A stretch of DNA of 64,000 nucleotides from Chionoecetes opilio (lineage: Eukaryota; Arthropoda; Malacostraca; Decapoda; Majidae): assembly GCA_016584305.1 (NCBI GenBank), contig JACEEZ010002682.1:470250-534249 (forward strand), written 5' to 3'. Positions 1 to 8,140 of the stretch are shown here, piece by piece (positions within the stretch are counted from its first letter, which is position 1; the number at the start of each line of letters is the position of its first letter). Under the pieces are notes generated by a model. The model was not told the origin of the DNA, made no database searches, and saw only the letters and a program-made list of their open reading frames with translations. The position numbers and the translations under genes were made by a program.

Positions 1-257
1 TCAGCTAGCATATCTCAGATGAGTTGTGACTGTCTCAAACTCTGGGATGTGACAGGTACCATTTTCTTGTTAAACTCAAAATGGGTCTTTCATATCTATA
101 GCTTATTTTGAATGTTCATGTTTAGTATTTATTTCCACATGTATTGTCTACCTTTGCAGTAACAATGTAGTTTGGGATCAAAAAGGGTCAGCCTATGTGT
201 TGTGTGTGCGTGTGTCCAGAGGGGAGGGCTGTTCATATGAGTTCCTGCAACACTTAC

Positions 258-490
258 TTTTCTCCACCAATGAAGATGATAGGGTAGAAGGGACTGAAGG
301 TGATGCAGAGTGCAGTGAGGGGCCGGCGCTGGCCATGGCCTGCACGCACAGTGGTTTGCACACTCTCACTGACAGGTCAAATACACAGGCCCGGCATTCA
401 TCTGTTATTGCCACGAGAACACTGCTGTTTAAGGGTGACCATGCCAGCCCTGCCACCGCTCCTCCTACGTCCAAGACCACGAGTGGCACT
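258..490 (-). CDS. DNAI1: Axonemal dynein intermediate chain, exon 3' of the series (frameshifted)
   Basis: Most 3' of four recognisable minus-strand exons. From an acceptor at 491-493 (CAG on the minus strand) it reads VPLVVLDVGGAVAGLAWSP and then KPLCVQ, which matches the WD-repeat part of outer-arm dynein intermediate chain 1 (the stretch YDLNSAVGDVAWAPYSS in the vertebrate protein). The frame then breaks near 320-335: the downstream part, ALCITFSPFYPIIFIGG, which is the next WD blade, is read only one frame over. The exon closes at a good donor, GTAAGT, at 252-257. Splice phase with the preceding exon is exact. The protein would anchor outer dynein arms to ciliary doublets. The frameshift may be a real lesion or a one-base assembly error. 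Confidence 0.72.
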
Positions 491-584
491 CTGAAATGCC
501 ATGACATCAGAGGAGTCAACATTTGGCATAGCAAACTGTTGTCATAGATTACTGTCACATGAAAAAAGTTGCAGAGAGCCTTAC

Positions 585-813
585 GTGGAGTGCTGGAACC
601 AGACTTTGATGGACCAATCCAGTGAGCAGGAAAGAAAGATGTCAGAGCGGTGGGTGTTCCATGCCAGGCCGCGCACCATGGAGGAGTGGGCCGGGTAGTG
701 GAAGAGCGAGTGGCTGGCACACACGGTGGAGCAGTGGAACACGGCCCCAGACTCGAGGCCCAGCAGCTCGATGCCCACCCCGTCAGGCCGCACTGCCAGG
801 CACGTGATCACAC
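585..813 (-). CDS. DNAI1: Axonemal dynein intermediate chain, WD-repeat exon
   Basis: Minus-strand exon bounded by acceptor CAG at 814-816 and donor GTAAGG at 579-584. It encodes GVITCLAVRPDG, then GLESGAVFHCST, then AWNTHRSDIFLSCSLDWSIK and VW. This is the WD blade that in DNAI1 reads FISCSSDWTVKIW. Both boundaries are in phase with their neighbours: the preceding exon supplies the first base of the Gly codon, and the exon ends with two bases of a Thr codon completed downstream. The intron to the next exon is 94 bp. There is no internal stop. Conservation of both sites and of the frame argues that this part was under selection until recently. Confidence 0.78.
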
Positions 814-1132
814 CTGGGAAACAAATTGAATTTAAGAATAGATTAGACACGTAGAAGAATGAGAAAACCTGTCACTGAAGTTATCATGCTTTGAACTTCC
901 AACTTTTAGAGAGCAAGCAATATCTGTATCAAACTTGGAACATTGAAAATGACAACTTCAAAGTGCTTCAGCAAGGCTATGACAATTAAAAAAAAAGTGA
1001 TGAGCTTGGCAAGGTGTTCCCAGTCACCCAGTGGGCCTTACCCTTCAAGAAAGGCAGAATATGTATCAGACAGCACCTGATATGTGAAGGTTTTATATCT
1101 ACAAAATTAGTCACACCTGTCACTCAGGAGTG

Positions 1133-1288
1133 TACATAAGAAAATAAGGAAGCTACAAGAGGCTGGGAGATCTACACGTGGTAGTTCCTAATACTAAATA
1201 CTACCTACATCCACCTTTCATCCCCATCCATAACACTGTCTAACCTCCTTTTAAAACTCCCTATTGACTCCGCACTAACTACCTAAAA
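1133..1288 (-). repeat. Dispersed LINE 3' tail, copy 1
   Basis: One of three copies (also 1976-2136 minus and 3842-4000 plus) of a block that in sense orientation encodes the C terminus SFKRRLDNFMDGDERWM plus stop, followed by a short untranslated tail ending in repeats of TTATGTTC. FKxRLD-type ends are typical of CR1/Jockey-like non-LTR retrotransposon ORF2. The copy sits in a dynein intron. Confidence 0.6.
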
Positions 1289-1316
1289 ACTAAAACTAAG
1301 TGATGTATTGTGTCAC

Positions 1317-1470
1317 CTTCAAAGGCAGGGGTGTGCGGCAAGTGTGGCTCAAACACCTCAGTGTAGGCGAGGCGGCAGGCGTCTCTCAGGTGCCACTGTG
1401 TCATGCGTCCATCCTGTGACACTGAGAAGAAGCTCATGTCTTCCCCAGGTGCTGTCTCGAGCCAGTGGAC
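1317..1470 (-). CDS. DNAI1: Axonemal dynein intermediate chain, WD-repeat exon
   Basis: 154-bp minus-strand exon between acceptor CAG at 1471-1473 and donor GTGACA at 1311-1316. It reads VHWLETAPGEDMSFFSVSQD and then GRMTQWHLRDACRLAYTEVF. DNAI1 has the equivalent LNFFSVSSDGRVVSWTLVKT followed by ELVYTDV, so the match is strong and collinear. It ends one base into a Gly codon that the next exon (585-813) completes. The exons that should encode about 150 residues between this and the 2543-2735 exon (the first WD blades) are not visible in the 1.07 kb between them, which instead holds two LINE tails and a small tandem repeat. Confidence 0.78.
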
Positions 1471-1883
1471 CTGAAACCAAGAGTCCCATCCAGTGCCGTT
1501 GAGTGGGTCTTAAAACTTAAAGATTACAGTAGAAGTGAGAACATCTATTAAAAATCCAAATATGCTTTTAGAAATGAAGCTCTGATAAAGCAGCCACATG
1601 ATCCTATCCTGTACTGGCCAGCATCATTTGATAACTGACTTGGGTAGGTAGTTTTTTTTTTTCTCTCCCTTTTTTCCTGTCCTCCATGTATCTAGAATGA
1701 CTTCCATTAAGAAAAGCCTATTTAGACACCTTTGAAGAAACAACATTGACCATACATGTTTTGGAACTTCTGCTTGCCTGTCTACTGTATGGGAGTGCTA
1801 GTCATAACATTATTCTTGGCCCTTGGCCCGAGCAGTACCCCTGACCACTAATTTTCGTCTCTTTCCACGCTTTCCACGTCTTA

Positions 1884-1975
1884 TTTCACCATTTAAACAC
1901 TTATTCTTGCACCATTGACACCTTATAATGGACCTTTCACCATTTAAACACTTATTCTTGCACCATTGACACCTA
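1884..1975. repeat. 51-bp tandem duplication
   Basis: A unit beginning TTTCACCATTTAAACACTTA occurs at 1884 and again at 1935, almost perfectly; the second copy runs straight into the LINE tail at 1976. Confidence 0.8.
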
Positions 1976-2136
1976 GAACATAAGAACATAAGAAAATAAG
2001 GAAGCTACAAGAGGCCGCGAGGCCTACACGTGGCAGTTCCTGTCACCTAACACTACCTACATTCACCTTTCATCCCCATCCATGAACCTATCCAGCTCCC
2101 CTTTAAAGCTCCCCAATGACTCAGCACTAACTACCT
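1976..2136 (-). repeat. Dispersed LINE 3' tail, copy 2
   Basis: Same family as 1133-1288, in the same intron and orientation, with the terminal GAACATAAGAACATAAGAAA tandem tail better preserved. Confidence 0.6.
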
Positions 2137-2337
2137 GTCTACTGAGACCAGGATAATGACCTACTATACCCAGGATAATGATATAATACGAGAGAGTATA
2201 GTATCATTGATCATTATTCATTACATACCTTGCTGTAACATCCCGTTCCTTTCCCCTTCCCTCACCGTTTCACTCTTTCTCTCTAACCCCTCTAACCTAA
2301 CCTCCTCTAAGCTAACCCTCCCTTTTTTATGCTTTGC

Positions 2338-2535
2338 CAGAGTGCGTACATTTCCCTTTTTTTTTGGCATTAAATCAATCAATTTACCAGAGTGCCATAT
2401 GACCTCTGATATCTGGCCCATTTCCCCTTTTTGCCATTAAATCAATCAATCAATCAATTTGCCTGAGTGCCATATGACCTCTAGCTGATATCTGGCACAT
2501 TTCCCCTTTTTTGGCATTTTAATCAATCAATCGAT
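2338..2535. repeat. About 80-bp tandem repeat with AATC tract
   Basis: Three imperfect copies of a unit containing AGTGCCATATGACCTCT, GATATCTGGC, TTTCCCCTTTTTTGGCAT and a short (AATC)n stretch. It lies directly downstream (minus sense) of a dynein exon donor. Confidence 0.65.
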
Positions 2536-2542
2536 TACCCAC

Positions 2543-2735
2543 CTTGAGATATATCATCGTATATGTTCTGCGTGACCATCCTCTCCACAATGCAGGCCAC
2601 TCGTCGCAGGTCCCCGAGGTTGGGTTGGTGGTACAGACTCAGCAGGCTACCACCACCACCACCGCCACCACCTTTATAGCCTGGTTTATCTCCTCCTAGT
2701 CCCTCAACTCCCAGTATCACGAGAGGGTTCACAAC
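2543..2735 (-). CDS. DNAI1: Axonemal dynein intermediate chain, linker exon
   Basis: Minus-strand exon ending at donor GTGGGT (2537-2542). Its C-terminal part reads ACIVERMVTQNIYDDISQ, matching the DNAI1 segment KIMERMVNQNTFDDIAQD just before the first WD repeat. Upstream lies a run of eight glycines encoded by a (GGT)n tract. The acceptor assumed here (TAATAG, boundary at 2736) is the best visible but lacks a long pyrimidine tract, so the 5' end is uncertain. It is the most 5' exon visible in the window; the N terminus is not recognisable. Confidence 0.62.
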
Positions 2736-3001
2736 CTATTAACCACAAACATGTAATAGCGTAAGTAGTTATTCCACCAACCTTACAACTAGTTACTGTT
2801 TTGTGCCCTTCTGACGCTCAAACTGGCGTCTTGTTAAATTTGTGGGCATGACGTGATTTTTGCACTAAAACTATATCTGAACATTACATTTCATATTTAT
2901 AGTGTATAATATATCAATGGGTGAAGTATTACTCAAATGTTATTAATGATTTGTGTTACTTTCATGCTGGATGTAGGATTTATGTTTTGAAATTTCGCTC
3001 C

Positions 3002-3358
3002 AAAAAGTTAAAGGGCGCTTCAGAGATTGCCAGTTGCCAGTTGTTTTCAAAGCGCGGAGCAAGTAGGTAGCGTGTGACAGTGTGTTTTAAGGTAGTGTTC
3101 TGTGCTTACTTCTCGCTATTGTTCACAGCCCTGTTGAAACACTGTACCAGGGTGTTGTACAGGGAAGGTACTACGCAGTGACGGGCGTTAAAAAAAATTA
3201 AAGGGCGCTTCAGAATTGCATTGTTTCAAAGCGCGGAGAAGTAGTGACTTGACAGTGTGTTTTAAGTAGTGTTCTGTGATACCTCCGGGTATTGTACAGT
3301 CCCGTTAAAACACTGTACCAGGGTGTTGACAGGGAGGTACTACACAGTGACGAAAATA
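3002..3358. repeat. Tandem duplication of about 185 bp
   Basis: Two head-to-tail copies (about 3002-3189 and 3190-3358) share TTAAAGGGCGCTTCAGA, CAAAGCGCGGAG, GACAGTGTGTTTTAA and ACACTGTACCAGGGTGTTG. The second copy is shortened by scattered 1-5 bp deletions. No coding sense seen. Confidence 0.75.
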
Positions 3359-3540
3359 CAGTCATATTCCCGGATTGACTAATGCTCGTAATCCTCGACC
3401 TTGAGAATTTCTTCATTGTTCGTCATACCTGGAGTAGGTGCTTGAGGCTTTCCCTATTGATGCTCCCAGGCGCTTGAACGTGGTCCTCTTGTTATTGTAT
3501 GCTAAGTTTCAGGTGGCTAGAAATGTGGCTGTGGTGGGAA

Positions 3541-3747
3541 NNNNNNNNNNNNNNNNNNNNNNNNNNNNNNNNNNNNNNNNNNNNNNNNNNNNNNNNNNNN
3601 NNNNNNNNNNNNNNNNNNNNNNNNNNNNNNNNNNNNNNNNNNNNNNNNNNNNNNNNNNNNNNNNNNNNNNNNNNNNNNNNNNNNNNNNNNNNNNNNNNNN
3701 NNNNNNNNNNNNNNNNNNNNNNNNNNNNNNNNNNNNNNNNNNNNNNN
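3541..3747. other. Assembly gap (207 N)
   Basis: Run of N between unrelated flanks; content unknown. Confidence 0.99.
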
Positions 3748-3841
3748 CTTTTCAGTGGAATGTGCTAGATGTGGCTGTGTGGGAACTGGTTCCCATATCA
3801 TGTGGTCAATGGTTGGTATGGACTCAAGTCATGGGGTGGTT

Positions 3842-4000
3842 AGTGCGGAGTCAATAGGGAGCTTTAAAAGGAGGTTAGACAATTTCATGGATGGGGATGA
3901 AAGGTGGATGTAGGTAGTGTTAACTTGTTAAGTAACAGGAACTACCACGTGTAGGTTTCGCGGCCTCTTGTAGCTTCCTTATTTTCTTATGTTCTTATGT
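3842..4000 (+). repeat. Dispersed LINE 3' tail, copy 3
   Basis: Plus-strand copy of the family at 1133 and 1976. The frame starting at 3846 reads SIGSFKRRLDNFMDGDERWM then stop, followed by a tail ending TTATTTTCTTATGTTCTTATG. Confidence 0.65.
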
Positions 4001-4110
4001 AATGAGGAAGGTAATGCACGCCATGTTACTAATTTTCCTGTTTTATGTGAAAAAGGAAAGTTGTGCTGGGAATCCATATTATCCTGCCACCAGCCACCAC
4101 GGATTGCTCG

Positions 4111-4240
4111 CACACACACACATACACACACACACAGAGACGTCTAGGTATAGGGTAGGTATATAATAGGTGTTGTTAGGTTAGTTGTTTTGCTTGTTAG
4201 GTTTGCGAGACTGGTGGCGCATGGTCAACCCAACACATTA

Positions 4241-4271
<31 letters not shown>
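4111..4271. repeat. CA microsatellite and 28-base T run
   Basis: (CA)n at 4111-4137 and an uninterrupted T tract at 4243-4271, separated by about 100 bp of unremarkable sequence. Confidence 0.9.
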
Positions 4272-4276
<5 letters not shown>

Positions 4277-4289
4277 AAATAAAAGAGAA

Positions 4290-4558
4290 AAGGAAATAAA
4301 GAAGAGTGGTGGTGAAGAGGAGTCCCGCGAGGGCGAGGCTGGCGGCCTGGAGGAGGTCCCGCAGACCACCGAGGCACAGCCCATGCCTGAGGCGCCTCCC
4401 CTCAAGGTACGGGCCCGCACCTGCGTCGAGGACTTCCTGGAGGAGGACCTCGAGCCGCCCGCTGCGGCCTCGCCGGCAGTGGCGCCGCTCGTGCCTCGCC
4501 TCAAGCAGCCGAGACCCCACCTTCCCCCGGCGCCCCTGGAAGCCAGGGCCTCGCCGGG
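4290..4558 (+). CDS. Acidic, proline-rich exon fragment split by a retrotransposon
   Basis: GC-rich open frame in an AT-rich neighbourhood. The likely coding frame reads GEAGGLEEVPQTTEAQPMPE, APPLKVRARTCVEDFLEEDL and then EPPAAASPAVAPLVPRLKQP, rich in E, P and A with no stop up to the left LTR. The family is not recognised. The alternative plus frame is an arginine-rich shadow. The LTR element begins at 4559, and the segment resumes at 12738 after the target duplication, where the same frame meets a stop (TAG) after 13 residues. It could be the C-terminal exon of a host gene or part of a GC-rich untranslated region. Confidence 0.4.
4555..4558. repeat. Left target-site duplication CGGG
   Basis: CGGG immediately before the 5' LTR TG terminus; repeated at 12734-12737. 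Four to six bases is the usual size for Ty3-type integrases. Confidence 0.8.
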
Positions 4559-5244
4559 TGTAACCATTATTGGCTTGGGTCGTAGATAACAAACAATTAC
4601 TTATACTTAAGATGTATATTAATAATTCCATATTAAAGCGATGTCGGACACATTCCTTTGGAGGTAGTAGGGGAGGCAACAGACGGACAAGCGAGCTATC
4701 TACCTCAGGGACCGTACATCAGGGACCTGTACGAGCTCAGGGAGTTGCCTGTGGGATTTGACTGCTCCTACAAGTCCTGTCTTGTCGGCGACCCTACCTA
4801 AGGGACCTACCTCAGGGAATACACGTTGACAGGACTTTGGCCTCTGTTGACCTGTTCTCCAGCGACTCTGACCTCTATCATCGTCAACGGTCATCTCCTC
4901 TACGGCCATCCCTTTCGCGGTGGACAACAGAATCACCTCCGCTACGACACACCTCGGACGTGCCTGGTCCTTCGTTCCCACTAACAATCTCTGTCTAAGT
5001 TTCGTGTGTCTTGTTCATTGTGTCGCAAGCCTTACGCTATCCGAGCCATAACAAAGGCCGGAATATATATGTGTATTAGAAGTATAAGAAATAATAACCT
5101 GAAAGACTTTATTACAACTTTAACTGTTCCTGAACTAAGGTTACGTCTACTGAAATAATACATAAACGTTGTGACGCTACAGTGATACAAGGGTTACATC
5201 TTGGCGGCAAGCGCCGAGATTCACCACACAAAACAAGCGTTACA
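4559..5244 (+). repeat. 5' long terminal repeat
   Basis: 686 bp, starting TGTAACC and ending GGTTACA-like (GCGTTACA), i.e. a TG...CA LTR with a 6-bp inverted end TGTAAC/GTTACA. Contains several CCTCAGGGA-type direct repeats, a TATA-like AATATATATG near 5060 and A-rich possible polyadenylation sites near 5090-5160. It differs from the 3' LTR by two substitutions and two small indels. Confidence 0.95.
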
Positions 5245-5247
5245 TCA

Positions 5248-5257
5248 TGGTGGCAGC
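5248..5257 (+). other. Primer-binding site, tRNA-Leu-like
   Basis: TGGTGGCAGC begins three bases after the 5' LTR. It is complementary to the 3' ten bases of a tRNA-Leu ending GCTGCCACCA; complementarity stops there. The tRNA identity is from memory of animal tRNA-Leu(AAG). Confidence 0.55.
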
Positions 5258-6144
5258 CTAGAGATCGAAGAAAAACTAGTGAAAAGGCGCACATGATTTT
5301 TACTGGAAAAGACAGTGTGACACAAGCGAAACTTTAGTGAACAAAAACGGTGAACGAAGTGTAGTACCAGAAGCAAGTTGAGTTTCTTGGGAGCGAGGTC
5401 ACGAAAAAATTCTGCCTCATTCCTGCCAAGTCAACTACTTTCCCTTTCAAAGGAAAGCACTCACTCACTAATTTACAGCCCGTCTGAAGTTGTTTTTATG
5501 CCCAGCGGAGGGTAATATTATCAAACAAAAAAAAAAAAAATATATACAACAATAGAAAGAAAATAATTACATCATCAAACAAAGAAAATCTACAATCTAC
5601 AATCTACAATTTATGCAGCTGTTGTTTAAGGAGAAGGTGCACTTTACCCCTTCATTAAAGAGTACAGAAGAAGGAATTAGGACGTGGGCTTGGTTGCAAG
5701 ATTCTTTACGTCATCTCGACACCCCTCCACCCAAGCACAGATCAGAAGAGGATAAGGACGTGGGCGTGGTTTGTAGGAATCTCGACACCCCCGCCCCCTT
5801 CTATCTGTGAGCTGTACGACAAGGAGACTGAAGAAAACCGCCTATCTCCTGAGCTGATAACAAGAGAGAAAAATCTACGGTTTTTACACATATCTAGGTG
5901 AGATCGTTCCATGCATTAGCTAAAACTCCATGAAGACTTAATTATTACATCACTTAATAACACATTAATTACTCGTGTAAACATTCATTTCACATTTTTT
6001 TTGGATTATTAGTTCTGAGATAAGGTTTGAAGCATCGTATATTATATAATTGCGGTAATCATAATAATTATTTAATTACCCTAATTATTGATTTTACCTT
6101 TATTTACGCAATTTAAGGATCTTTTTGGGAGAGGAATTTATTAG
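5258..6144 (+). other. Retrotransposon 5' leader
   Basis: 887 bp of AT-rich leader between the primer-binding site and gag. It has A-rich tracts at 5526-5541 and a triple CTACAATCTACAATCTACAA at 5589-5610. No open frame with coding character. The stop TAG at 6142-6144 limits the upstream extent of the gag frame. Confidence 0.7.
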
Positions 6145-7517
6145 ACTGTGGAAAAGCCAATTTTCACTATTGAAGTAAAAGGAAGTGCTGATTTTAACGG
6201 GGACAAACATTTGAAGAGCCCGCGTATCTTACGCAGTGGTTCAAGGCATTTAAGGCGTTCCTCTGCTCCTTCCATTTTTACCTCAGCTCACCCCCCATTA
6301 ACAAGCATGACTCCCACTCCACCCCAAAACGGTAGTAACGGGGCAGGTAATACTGGTGGTGACCCTAACCAGGCACTTCAGGCACCACTGGCACCTGGAC
6401 CGATTAAGATATTACCAACGCTCGCAACTGTGAGACTCTTCTCAGGGATTGAGGTAGATTATACAGCCCGAGAGTATGTCGACATGTGCGAGGATGTCAT
6501 GGCCAATTCCTGCGTCGTAGATGAGAGCGACAAAATTTCCTTTTTACGTTCAAGACTGCAACCAGGTTCTCGTGCAGCGCATCTCATGCAAGCTAGCGCC
6601 TTCACGGTACCACAGAGTCACAAGGATTACCAAAAATTTCGCTCTAATTTTCTAGAATCCTTCGGGAGTAATGCTAAACACAGTTTCGTGAAAGGAGTTA
6701 ACTTGGCGGTAGAGACGCTGCTAAGCGGGCTACTTCCACTGATTGGCTCGATGCACAAGTGGAAGCAAATAGAATCTCGGTTGATTGTTTCCAGTTTTTG
6801 GAGGAGAATGGATGGACCGATGGAGAAAATATTTCACTGAGTAACGGCCGCAAATTCCTGGAATTTTTTGCATACATTATGTTGCTACGAAACCCTTACA
6901 GACAAAACTCTCGATCTCTGAGTTACACTCACCAGGAAGTACTGCACGATTTTGCGTTGAAATTAAAAACAAAGGTAGAGGAGAGAGATGGTAGCATAAG
7001 AACCACTGTGTCACCCATAGCCACTACTCAGCCTGAAGTAGTCGGGAGGGACCAAGATGTAGCTTACGCCACAGTGGCAGCCATCCCCAGTTCTCAACCC
7101 AAAACTATCCTTACTTGCTATTATTGTAAAGAAGAAGGACATACTGCAAATAAATGTCATCATAAAATGAAAGAGTATACACGTCAAAGAAAACGTGATG
7201 CTGCTTCAAGGAAATCACAAGTTTCCAGAAATACAGACGGAAACAGAACCTATACTGGTACATATAATCGTGCTGGATCGGCAACGGCCAGCCGCCTGCC
7301 CCCAAGACAAGAAAACCCTGGTCCGGAAAACAATGCTGTTTCTAGCAGTAAGACAAACAATACTCCTTACTGTACTATTCATGGAACAGGCACACACTTT
7401 ACGGATGATTGCCATACGGTTACAAATCTAAAGACTCGAATACACCGTTACTGGAAGCAAAATAATTACACTCAGTCGGGGGAAGATTCGCGCCCAGAAC
7501 AAAACAGACCAGGTTAA
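6145..7517 (+). pseudogene. gag: gag (nucleocapsid), frame-broken
   Basis: First open frame runs 6145-6840; its first ATG is at 6307 (MTPTPPQN) although the preceding codons also look coding. The reading then shifts by one base around 6690-6750, and the remainder, starting EANRISVDCFQFLEE, continues in another frame to a stop at 7515-7517. It carries a CCHC knuckle, CYYCKEEGHTANKC (CX2CX4HX4C), and a second zinc motif, CTIHGTGTHFTDDC (CX2HX4HX4C). The basic region between them is K/R-rich. Gag would package element RNA into cytoplasmic particles. Confidence 0.82.
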
Positions 7518-8140
7518 CAAATACAGCTGGTACAAGTGATGATACTGCAAATCGGCCTAATGACGGAAAAATTCTTTCATCTTTAATAGCCGCTTGCAGT
7601 CAAGCCAATATTTTGGCTCTACCTACCAAATTAGGGCCCGTAAACGCATCGTTCGCGTGGACACAGGCGCAGCGGTTAACGTGCTATCCGAAAAGGCTTA
7701 CCTAGCACTAAAACGCGCAGCACGTGGCGGCCGCTGGCCTCTTAGACCAAACGATCTTAATCTAATGGGAGTTACTAACGATCCTCTTAATATATTAGGA
7801 GTGGTTCGTCTGCCCGTTAGGTTGGGAAAAGGGACGCCTATTATTCGTTTGAACTTTTACGTGGTTTCAAATTTCACGTTGCCCTCGGACGGATTATTGG
7901 GTTTAGCTTCTTTAAGAGCTAACAGGATGATAATACATCCAGAAACAAACACCATACAATTTTCAGGGAAGAATTTTAAAGCAATGGAGCAACCCATTTG
8001 CTTAACTTCCCACAATCAGGTAGGTCCTTCTAATGCACCAACCGTTCCAAGTGTTCAGGTTGCTGACGCATTATAGATGGAACATTGCCTATACCTACAA
8101 ACTCGCATCATCAAACAAAGATAACTGATCCTAAGGACAT
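7518..8140 (+). pseudogene. pol: pol aspartic protease segment, frame-broken
   Basis: Retropepsin-like segment with the active-site loop VDTGAAVNVLSE (DTGA) in the frame opening at 7564, followed by hydrophobic strands up to a stop at 8074-8076. The sequence just upstream (7502-7630) looks coding in a different frame, and the link to RT (8078-8165) looks coding in a third. The protease would cleave Gag-Pol. At least three frame changes lie within 650 bp. Confidence 0.78.

Noticed and set aside
1..60. Plus-strand CLKLWDVTG followed by a GT donor, possible WD-repeat exon end
   Set aside because: Too short, spacing of the Asp to the Trp is off for a WD repeat, and no continuation is visible.
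4197..4679. 160-codon minus ORF across the T tract and left LTR
   Set aside because: It runs through a poly-T and an LTR boundary; composition-driven, with no family resemblance.
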